Shown: positions 6,042 through 12,477 of the stretch, one piece after another
Layout: every line of letters begins with the position of its first letter
Numbering within the stretch: position 1 is the first letter of the stretch
Origin: a virus
Strand: one strand, 5' to 3'
DNA: 28,288 nt
IMG/VR virus record: IMGVR_UViG_3300025769_000624
Span: 1 to 28,288 of that record
Program-made: the position numbers and the translations under genes
The notes under the pieces: generated by a model
Told to the model about the DNA's origin: nothing
The model's input: only the letters and a program-made list of their open reading frames with translations
Database searches by the model: none

Positions 6042-6728
6042 ATGTTAGCAATAGTAGACGCTGATAGTTGCATCTATCAAGCTTCTTGGCAACAAAAATC
6101 TGTTAAAGAAGCACTTCGTAATTACAAAACACTATTAGATAAAAATTGGACTAGCCCTGTATGGCCTGATGAAACTGTAGTTTATTGTGGTGGTAAAGAT
6201 AACTTTAGGTACAAGCTTTGCCCTCAGTATAAAGCTAATCGTAAAGATCCACCTGAAGATGCTAAATTATTTAGGCCTCTTATGCAAGCGATTATTGATG
6301 AAGGCTTAGCTATACCCGCACATGGTATGGAAGCTGATGATATGGTTCGTATTAAAGCAATTGAGTGTGCTAAAGAAGATATTGAGCATGTTATTGTTCA
6401 TATCGATAAAGACCTTGATTGTATTGCAGGTGATCACTACAATCCAAAACGCTCAGAGTTTTATCGGATTGATGAAGATGCTGCAGATCTTAATTACTGG
6501 TTACAAATGCTTAAAGGTGATCCTACTGACAATTTGCCTGGATTGCCTCGCATTGGTGAAAAGAAAGCAGCAAAGATGCTTGAAGGAGTTCCTATGGAGC
6601 GCCGGAAACATCGTGTGTTAGCCGCATATCGGGCTAAGTATGGTCGTGTAGACTGGGAAACTAAGCTTCTTGAGACTGCAAACGGCATTCATATTTTAAG
6701 GAGTCATGATGACTACTTCAAGATTTAA
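6042..6728 (+). CDS. 5'-3' exonuclease, T7 gp6-like (FEN family), 228 aa
   Basis: AAGGAAACGTT precedes the ATG at 6042. Metal-binding acidic residues typical of FEN/gp6 nucleases are visible: IVDADS at the start, GMEADDM near residue 100, and IDKDLDCIAGDHYNP. A helix-hairpin-helix segment (LKGDPTDNLPGLPRIG onward) follows and would hold duplex DNA. In T7 gp6 removes RNA primers, helps degrade host DNA and promotes concatemer formation. The protein is shorter than T7 gp6 (about 300 aa). It follows the polymerase directly and its end overlaps the next gene by 20 nt. Confidence 0.93.
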   Translation: MLAIVDADSCIYQASWQQKSVKEALRNYKTLLDKNWTSPVWPDETVVYCGGKDNFRYKLCPQYKANRKDPPEDAKLFRPLMQAIIDEGLAIPAHGMEADDMVRIKAIECAKEDIEHVIVHIDKDLDCIAGDHYNPKRSEFYRIDEDAADLNYWLQMLKGDPTDNLPGLPRIGEKKAAKMLEGVPMERRKHRVLAAYRAKYGRVDWETKLLETANGIHILRSHDDYFKI

Positions 6729-7329
6729 TAATCATGAACGCTGGCGTAATGTAGAAATTATTCGCATTACTCAGTTTGATAAGCATGATTGGTGTGGAAT
6801 TATCACTAAAGAGCATGGTGAAATTCGTTGTAAACGCCGTAATAAAAAGCGGTACAAGCTTAAGAAAGGTTATAAAGGCCCGTTGACTGTTTTCTTTTAT
6901 AAAGGCAATACAGCAACAATTGCAGATGATCCTCGTGGTCATATTGAAGTTGAAAATCATTGGACTATTATTGAGCCTAAACTCTTTGATGAGTCACATT
7001 ATGGTTTTCTTTATGTCATTACAGACAAGCGTAATGATAAACGTTATGTCGGAATTAAGACATTACACACTAGCTGGAAGGGGTATACTAGCTCTTCCTC
7101 AGAACTTAACGATGAAATTGAAAAGGCAGGTAAAGAAAACTTTGAGTTTAATATTTTATTTTCTTGTGAAATGAAAGGAGATCTTAGTTATATGGAAGCA
7201 TTTATGATACTTAAAACACACGCATTGTGTACTGATAATTGGTATAATAAATGGGTTCATGAAATTAAATTTAAACCTGTTATGAAAAACATGGAGAGGC
7301 AAATTGAAATCGCCGAAGCGTACTCGTAA
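6709..7329 (+). CDS. GIY-YIG-like endonuclease, 206 aa
   Basis: Two ATGs in a row (6706, 6709) follow AAGGAG (6698-6703); the second has better spacing. Around residues 100-165 are GFLYVITDKRNDKRYVGIK (the GIY...YIG strand pair) and SYMEAFMILKTHAL, whose Glu is the expected metal ligand. The catalytic Arg usually found after the YIG strand is not obvious, which is unusual. Residues 1-95 are basic and may bind DNA. The gene sits between the exonuclease and primase-helicase. It could be a resolvase-like nuclease doing the job of T7 gp3, or a homing-type relative with no separate intron visible. Confidence 0.7.
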   Translation: MTTSRFNNHERWRNVEIIRITQFDKHDWCGIITKEHGEIRCKRRNKKRYKLKKGYKGPLTVFFYKGNTATIADDPRGHIEVENHWTIIEPKLFDESHYGFLYVITDKRNDKRYVGIKTLHTSWKGYTSSSSELNDEIEKAGKENFEFNILFSCEMKGDLSYMEAFMILKTHALCTDNWYNKWVHEIKFKPVMKNMERQIEIAEAYS

Positions 7330-7531
7330 TCCTTATTATAGTGATATTCGAAAGCACAGCGTAATCCCTTCAAAACAAAATGAAGTTCATGAAGATGAAT
7401 GGGATGAAGATGTGTTAGAGTTATTTAATAATAAGCAACAAAAAGCACAACGAGTTAACAATTCACAAAAAGCACGACAGAAACGAAAGGAAGCTCGTCA
7501 TGCCAAAGAAAACAGAATATACGGAGAGTAA
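7304..7531 (+). CDS. Highly charged hypothetical protein, 75 aa
   Basis: It starts at TTG 7304 after GGAGAGG (7293-7299) and overlaps both the nuclease gene (26 nt) and the primase-helicase start (32 nt). An acidic middle (EVHEDEWDEDVLELF) leads to a strongly basic helix-forming tail (QKARQKRKEARHAKENR). This suggests a nucleic-acid or protein-binding accessory peptide, with little stable fold predicted by eye. The rare start codon lowers confidence a little, but no other gene fills 7330-7499. Confidence 0.6.
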   Translation: MKSPKRTRNPYYSDIRKHSVIPSKQNEVHEDEWDEDVLELFNNKQQKAQRVNNSQKARQKRKEARHAKENRIYGE

Positions 7532-9164
7532 AGAAATTGGCAAAACTAAATGCCCTGCTTGTCCGTCTAGTGATGGCTTTGCCGTATATGATGACGGACA
7601 TGGCTATTGTTTTGTGTGTAATCATTATGAGCGTAATGTAGAAGAAGGAAAGGAAGAGGATATGCCTCTAGATACTACAAAAACTGCATGGGATATTGAT
7701 GTATTCTTTGCAAATACTGGTGATGCTCGCGGTTGTCGTGAGCGTGGTATAACAAAAGATGTAGCAGAACACTATGGTGTTCGGGTATCGTATGATAGTG
7801 ATCGTAATATTACTGCATATCATTACCCTTATACTAAAGATAATGTAATTACATCTTATAAAACACGGACTTTACCTAAACAGTTTAGTACCGTAGGAGA
7901 GTTTAAAGATGTCGAGCCATATGGTATTCAAAGCTTTAATGCTGGAGGGAAAAGACTCGTTGTCACTGAAGGCGAGTTTGACGCAATGGCGGTGGCGCAA
8001 GCGTCAATGGACAAATATAAAAAGATTTACCCGGTTATATCTGTTGCGTCTTCAAGCAACCTTAAAAGCCTTCTTAAATCACGCACTTGGATTCGCTCGT
8101 TTGAAGAAGTAGTATTATTCTTTGATCAGGACGATGCTGGCAAGAAAGCAGTAAAAGAAGCAGCTAATATTATTGGCATTGATAAAATCAAAGTTGTTAA
8201 TGTAGCTGAAAATGATCCTTGCGAAGTATACACTGCTAAAGGTATGAAAGGTATCTATGAAGCTATCTGGAATGCACAGCCTTATAGTCCTGCAGGTATT
8301 ATTGTAGGGCATGAGCCAGTGTGGGAGCAGTATCTTGCAAGGCGTTCTACTGAGTCTGTAGCATATCCTGATTGTCTTCGTGGTATTAATGAAAAGACTA
8401 AAGGTATGCGTTTCGGTGAGATCACTTTGTTTACTTCAGGTACAGGCAGTGGTAAATCTACTGTTATTAAAGAAATTGTACTTGATGTTCTTAGCAAAAC
8501 AGAAGATCGTGTAGGTATGATTTCACTTGAAGAATCGGTTGGTGATACTGCTGAAAAGTTTATTCAGATGCAGTTGAAAACTAATCTACAAGAAAATGAA
8601 GTACCATTAGAGCAGCAGGAGGCAGCTAGTCGTGAAGTATTTGGTTCAGAAAAGCTTGTGTTATTGGATCATCAAGGCTCAGTTGGTGATGAGTCTCTTA
8701 TTGACAAGATTGAGTATATGGCTCTCATGGGATGTCGATATCTTATTCTTGACCACATTACAATCGCAGTTTCTGAGGGCGCTGAAGGTTACTCTGGTAA
8801 TGAAGCCATTGATAAAGTTATGTCTGATCTTCTTAAGCTTACTAAGAAGCACAACATCTGGTTGGGTGTTATCAGCCATCTGCGGAAAGTCCAAGGAGGC
8901 GGCACCACTTTTGAACAAGGCAAGCTGCCTGCAATGGACGATATCAAAGGTTCAGGTAGTATTAAACAAATATCTTTTGACATTATCGGTTTTGCCCGTG
9001 ACATGTCAAATGAAAACGAATCAATCCGTAACACTATTAAGTTTTCGGTGCTTAAAAGCCGATTTACAGGTAGGACAGGGCCAGCTGGAAACGCTAAGTA
9101 TGACCACAATACGACCCGACTTTCTTACCACAATGAAAATGAAGTTGACTTCGAGGTAATGTAA
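7500..9164 (+). CDS. Primase-helicase, T7 gp4-like, 554 aa
   Basis: This is a bifunctional fork enzyme that unwinds DNA and makes RNA primers. An N-terminal zinc finger uses C18-x2-C21 and C37-x2-C40. A TOPRIM primase domain follows (VTEGEFDAM with E157; FFDQDDAG with D209 and D211). The helicase domain has Walker A TSGTGSGKST (K319), a catalytic Glu segment ISLEES, Walker B YLILDH (D418), and later WLGVISHLRKV. The C-terminus is acidic (NENEVDFEVM), as in T7 gp4, where the tail meets the polymerase. AAAGGA precedes ATG 7500. Residue Met55 has its own ribosome-binding site (separate entry). Confidence 0.97.
   Translation: MPKKTEYTESKEIGKTKCPACPSSDGFAVYDDGHGYCFVCNHYERNVEEGKEEDMPLDTTKTAWDIDVFFANTGDARGCRERGITKDVAEHYGVRVSYDSDRNITAYHYPYTKDNVITSYKTRTLPKQFSTVGEFKDVEPYGIQSFNAGGKRLVVTEGEFDAMAVAQASMDKYKKIYPVISVASSSNLKSLLKSRTWIRSFEEVVLFFDQDDAGKKAVKEAANIIGIDKIKVVNVAENDPCEVYTAKGMKGIYEAIWNAQPYSPAGIIVGHEPVWEQYLARRSTESVAYPDCLRGINEKTKGMRFGEITLFTSGTGSGKSTVIKEIVLDVLSKTEDRVGMISLEESVGDTAEKFIQMQLKTNLQENEVPLEQQEAASREVFGSEKLVLLDHQGSVGDESLIDKIEYMALMGCRYLILDHITIAVSEGAEGYSGNEAIDKVMSDLLKLTKKHNIWLGVISHLRKVQGGGTTFEQGKLPAMDDIKGSGSIKQISFDIIGFARDMSNENESIRNTIKFSVLKSRFTGRTGPAGNAKYDHNTTRLSYHNENEVDFEVM
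7650..7664 (+). promoter_or_regulatory. Candidate internal ribosome-binding site and start for a helicase-only form
   Basis: AAGGA (7650-7654) stands 7 nt before the in-frame ATG at 7662 (Met55), just after the zinc finger. Starting here would give a 500-aa protein without the zinc finger but with TOPRIM and helicase domains. T7 gp4B is made the same way from an internal start at Met64 of gp4A. Purine-rich codons for Glu and Lys could produce this match by chance. Confidence 0.5.
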
Positions 9165-9349
9165 TGGGCGAACAAGCATTGTATAATCAAATTGGTTTAC
9201 TTCAACAAGAATTACAGTTAGCTAAAGCAATTGTAGAACATTTAACAAAAGAAAGAAATCAATATCGTAGTAAATCTCTTATGAGACAAAATAAAATTGA
9301 GGAACTCCAAAATGAATTACAAAAAGTCTATCAGAAGGAAAGCAATTAA
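9164..9349 (+). CDS. Small coiled-coil protein, 61 aa
   Basis: It starts at ATG 9164, sharing one base with the primase-helicase stop (TAATG). Heptad-like Leu and Ile spacing runs through almost the whole length (LYNQIGLLQQELQLAKAIVE; later KIEELQNELQKVY), so a coiled-coil dimer or oligomer is likely. No family is recognised. Coupling to the helicase gene suggests a partner role, but this is only context. Confidence 0.65.
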   Translation: MGEQALYNQIGLLQQELQLAKAIVEHLTKERNQYRSKSLMRQNKIEELQNELQKVYQKESN

Positions 9350-9455
9350 AATCCAAAACACTGACTCAAAAGGTGGCGGTAAAATTAGACCTATGTCTGA
9401 AGCAATTGCTGCCGTGGAGAAATCAAATGACAGCGAAGCAGGTAAAGTACGATAA
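9312..9455 (+). CDS. Small basic protein, 47 aa
   Basis: GAGGA (9299-9303) is 8 nt before ATG 9312. The product starts MNYKKSIRRKAIKIQN, strongly basic, then has a Gly-rich turn (DSKGGGKIRP) and an Ala/Glu helix. It overlaps the coiled-coil gene by 38 nt and the deaminase by 29 nt and fills the gap between them. It may bind nucleic acid. No family is recognised. Confidence 0.5.
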   Translation: MNYKKSIRRKAIKIQNTDSKGGGKIRPMSEAIAAVEKSNDSEAGKVR

Positions 9456-9861
9456 CTTTTATATGGATGTAGCAAATCGTGTAGCACAAATGTCTTATGA
9501 TTGTGATACACAGGTCGGCGCAATTATTGTAAAAGACGGTAATATTATTTCAATGGGCTGGAATGGAACACCAGCTGGTTTCCCTAATGAATGTAAGAAC
9601 CCTCACACTGGCGCAACATTGCCTACAGTTATTCATGCAGAAGCTAATGCTATCTGTAAGCTAGCTAAATCAGGCATGTCAGGTGAGGGTGCAAGCATTT
9701 ATGTTACTCTTTCACCTTGCATAGAATGTACAAAATTAATCTTGCAATCTGGAATAAAAGAAGTTATAATAGCTAAAGGCGATGATAAATACATTGATAG
9801 CTTTAAAATCCTAAAAGAGAAAGGAATGATTAGACTATGCGAGTCGAATTCAAAAGCATAG
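9427..9861 (+). CDS. dCMP (cytidylate) deaminase, 144 aa
   Basis: The zinc-dependent deaminase signature is complete: HAEAN (H70, catalytic E72) and LSPCIECTKLI (C98, C101). SMGWNGTPAGFPNECKNP matches the phage dCMP deaminase pattern. The enzyme turns dCMP into dUMP, the precursor of dTTP, in the cytoplasm. GGAGA (9416-9420) supports ATG 9427; an in-frame start at 9373 lies over other genes. The length is usual for the family. It belongs with the other nucleotide-metabolism genes in this arm. Confidence 0.94.
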   Translation: MTAKQVKYDNFYMDVANRVAQMSYDCDTQVGAIIVKDGNIISMGWNGTPAGFPNECKNPHTGATLPTVIHAEANAICKLAKSGMSGEGASIYVTLSPCIECTKLILQSGIKEVIIAKGDDKYIDSFKILKEKGMIRLCESNSKA

Positions 9862-10061
9862 AAGAAATGCCTAACTACATTGCATGGATTGAGTGTAACC
9901 GTGACGACTTAGATGAAGTCTATGCAATGTTTCCTAAAGATAAATACGAAATTTTAGTTGCAATTAAACCCAACTATGATCCAATTACTTGTTCAACACA
10001 AGTATTATATAATCCACCAGCTCCAACTTGGGGCGTAGACGTATGGAAGCGAGAAGACTAA
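9837..10061 (+). CDS. Hypothetical protein, 74 aa
   Basis: It begins at ATG 9837 inside the deaminase gene end. Its TAA (10059-10061) shares a base with the RNA polymerase ATG (TAATG). The sequence has a beta/alpha look (RVEFKSIEEMPNYIAWIE; EILVAIKPNYDP) and a Pro-rich end (YNPPAPTWGV). No family is recognised. Stop-start coupling links its translation to that of RNA polymerase. Confidence 0.65.
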   Translation: MRVEFKSIEEMPNYIAWIECNRDDLDEVYAMFPKDKYEILVAIKPNYDPITCSTQVLYNPPAPTWGVDVWKRED

Positions 10062-12178
10062 TGGATGATATTGTAAATTATCTGATTGATCGAGTACGTA
10101 GTGAGGACGCAGGTGTTCGGCCTCGGCGTAATTTACAACTAATGCGTATGATTGATACTGATGGCGTAGATATGCTTGATCATATTATGGTTGATATGGT
10201 AGGGCAAGCTCGGAAAGTAATTCAACGTGCATTTAAACGTAATAAAGTAGAAGGTGAAGCGCCTATTACTCAAATCTCAATGGCAATTGGTAAACACATT
10301 GTTGAGAATTGGGATGAAACAAATGTTAATTTTAGAGACCATGTACGAGTCGGAGACTTAATTGTTGAAGGCTTTGTTATGTGTGAATATCTTACTATTT
10401 CAGTAGGACATCTTAAAAGTCGCAAGCCAGTTACTATTCATGCGACTAAGAAATGGGGCGAGCTAGAAGCTCTGGACACAAGGACTGTCTGTATTAGCGG
10501 TGACGCTATTGCCCCTATTACTTCTCTTATTCAAGCTAATGGTAAGAGTGTAATTAAAACTTGGGATAAATCTAAAGAGAAAAAGTTTATAAAATATCTT
10601 GATACTCCATTCGTTAAGGCTATTAATAAGCTTCAAAGCGTTCGGTTTCGGGTTAACACAGATGTACATAATGCAATCTTAAATAACTACGGTATGTTTA
10701 TTAAAGATGAAATCTTTGATGGCGACAATGAGGAAGAAAACAAAAAGCTTTATCAACGACAAGCCTCAAAGAACCGTGAGATGAAAGAGATTATGGCTAT
10801 TGCAGCTAAGTGGCTGCACAAAGACTTTAGCTTTTATCTTGATGCCGACTACCGTGGTCGTATTTACTATAGCGAACCATTCTTTAACTTCCAAGGTGCA
10901 GACACTGCTCGTGGTCAATTGCTTTTCTCTAAAGGTAAATTGTTTGATGGCGAAGCTAGCTTTTGGTTAGGCGTACACACTGCTTGTTCTTTTAACGAGT
11001 CATATCACATAGATGAAATTCCTAACTGGGTTACATCTGATTACCGTAATGTACTTGAATCTGAAGACCTTGACACTATATCAGTAGATAAGATGACACT
11101 TGAAGATCGCGCACAATGGACTCAACAACACATTGAAGAAATTGTAGAGTTAGGACGTACAGGCACTATATCTACCCTTGCTGAAAAGAATATTTCTTTT
11201 CTTGCTTGTTGTATTGAATGGTATAAGTACTCGATAGCCGAAGGTGATTACTATACACACTTACCTGTACCTATTGATGGCGCTAATAATGGGTGGCAAC
11301 ACCTTGGTGCAATGTCTAAAGATGAGTTAACTGGACGACTAGTAGGTCTTGTTCCTACTGATATTCAAAATGACTTCTATGTGCAGATAGCTAAGCGTCT
11401 GACTTTACGTATGCCTGAGTGGTTTGAAGAACGTAATATTCCAATGAAGCATATTCGTAAAGGTATTGCTAAGCGTGCTGCTATGACTCGCGCTTACAGT
11501 TGTGGACAAAAGAAAATGTCTGAGTCAATGTATAGCGATTGTTATCAGTATGGCTTTACTGGCACATACAGCATCACTGAGAGAGATTGCGATGATCTTA
11601 GTGGTCAGGTAATACGAGCTATCGAAGAGGTCTGTCCTGGGCCTCTAGAGACAATGAGATACTTACAACGTTTAGCCGACCAAGAGATAGCTAATTGGCT
11701 GGGTATGTATGGTACTGATCGTGGTCACGCTATTGAGTGGACTACCCCTTCTGGTTTTCCTGTTATCTACGAATGCTATCGTACACGACCCGCTAAAATT
11801 GACTGTTATGGATTTAACACACCCAACGGTGAGATTAGGTTTAAACACGTTATCAGAGAGAAAACAGATATCCCTGATCGTCGTGGTTTTATGTGTGGCA
11901 TTAGCCCTAACTTTGTACATAGTATGGATGCTTCTCATATGGCTCTTACTGTAGCTAGCTGGGATCATGAGTTTGGCGCAGTGCATGACTCTTATAGTTG
12001 CCATGCTAGTGACGTTGAAGAATTAATGATTACTACTAGAGAAAAGTTTGTTAGTCTTTATGATAAGCCTAACTTCTATGACAATATTCCTTTTGGTAAA
12101 GGCTTTCCAGGGCCGACACCAAGAATAGGAACACTTGAAGTGTCAGATGTAATTGCTTCTGATTATTTCTTTTGTTAA
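10061..12178 (+). CDS. T7-like single-subunit RNA polymerase, 705 aa
   Basis: This transcribes phage genes from phage promoters. All family motifs are present: DYRGR (D263), motif A PIDGANNGWQHLGAM (D406), motif B AKRAAMTRAYS (K471, Y479), and motif C with SPNFVHSMDASHM then VHDSY (D643). T7 numbering for the same residues is D421, D537, K631, Y639 and D812, so nearly all the size loss (705 against 883 aa) is N-terminal, in the region T7 uses for promoter binding and initiation. Start ATG 10061 overlaps the previous stop; an in-frame ATG at 10043 and TTG at 10028 are alternatives. It is the last gene of the + arm and ends at the terminator. Confidence 0.97.
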   Translation: MDDIVNYLIDRVRSEDAGVRPRRNLQLMRMIDTDGVDMLDHIMVDMVGQARKVIQRAFKRNKVEGEAPITQISMAIGKHIVENWDETNVNFRDHVRVGDLIVEGFVMCEYLTISVGHLKSRKPVTIHATKKWGELEALDTRTVCISGDAIAPITSLIQANGKSVIKTWDKSKEKKFIKYLDTPFVKAINKLQSVRFRVNTDVHNAILNNYGMFIKDEIFDGDNEEENKKLYQRQASKNREMKEIMAIAAKWLHKDFSFYLDADYRGRIYYSEPFFNFQGADTARGQLLFSKGKLFDGEASFWLGVHTACSFNESYHIDEIPNWVTSDYRNVLESEDLDTISVDKMTLEDRAQWTQQHIEEIVELGRTGTISTLAEKNISFLACCIEWYKYSIAEGDYYTHLPVPIDGANNGWQHLGAMSKDELTGRLVGLVPTDIQNDFYVQIAKRLTLRMPEWFEERNIPMKHIRKGIAKRAAMTRAYSCGQKKMSESMYSDCYQYGFTGTYSITERDCDDLSGQVIRAIEEVCPGPLETMRYLQRLADQEIANWLGMYGTDRGHAIEWTTPSGFPVIYECYRTRPAKIDCYGFNTPNGEIRFKHVIREKTDIPDRRGFMCGISPNFVHSMDASHMALTVASWDHEFGAVHDSYSCHASDVEELMITTREKFVSLYDKPNFYDNIPFGKGFPGPTPRIGTLEVSDVIASDYFFC

Positions 12179-12236
12179 AAAAAAAAAATAACCCCCATAA
12201 GGTTTCCATTACGGATTCCCTATGGGGGTATTTTTA
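12177..12236. terminator. Bidirectional intrinsic terminator between convergent arms
   Basis: ACCCCCATA (12191-12199) pairs with TATGGGGGT (12221-12229), extended by GG/CC (12201-12202/12219-12220) with one bulged A. An A-run (12177-12188) lies on the left and a T-rich run (12231-12235) on the right. Each strand therefore has a GC-rich hairpin followed by a U-tract. It serves the RNA polymerase gene on + and the virion operon on -. Confidence 0.92.
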
Positions 12237-12237
12237 T

Positions 12238-12468
12238 TTATTGATTGTTATACTGCATTGCAGTTTTACGTAGACGACCAGCGGCTGCTTTAGCTTGGCC
12301 TTCTGAGTAACCTTGTTTAATAAAGTTTGATACATTAATATTAAACATACTATCGTATGCGGCTCTATTAATCTCTGGTGTTCCTGCAAGTTGTGGATCT
12401 AGTTTTAAAGTGTTTACTAAATCTACATCAGTAACATTTTGTCGAGTAAGTACATTATAATTTTTCAT
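12238..12468 (-). CDS. Small hypothetical protein, last gene of the virion operon, 76 aa
   Basis: The ribosome-binding site AGGAGG is about 5 nt from the ATG and begins in the stop region of the RNA-polymerase-like gene. The N-terminus is polar (NYNVLTRQNVTDVDLV) and the C-terminal helix is basic and Ala-rich (FIKQGYSEGQAKAAAGRLRK). The stop runs straight into the terminator. It is probably a virion or assembly component by context. No family is recognised. Confidence 0.75.
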   Translation of the reverse strand: MKNYNVLTRQNVTDVDLVNTLKLDPQLAGTPEINRAAYDSMFNINVSNFIKQGYSEGQAKAAAGRLRKTAMQYNNQ

Positions 12469-12477
12469 TTAGTCCTC

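Noticed and set aside
8632-9159. 175-codon + strand ORF inside the helicase gene
   Set aside because: It is fully nested in another frame of the motif-complete helicase domain and its Leu/Ser-rich sequence lacks any fold signal.
9373-9426. Upstream start for dCMP deaminase
   Set aside because: The extra 18 residues lie over a small basic gene, and GGAGA is correctly spaced for ATG 9427.
12181-12188. A-run as a possible assembly or frameshift site in the RNA polymerase gene
   Set aside because: The run of A lies at and after the stop codon and forms the left side of the bidirectional terminator; no frame is disrupted.
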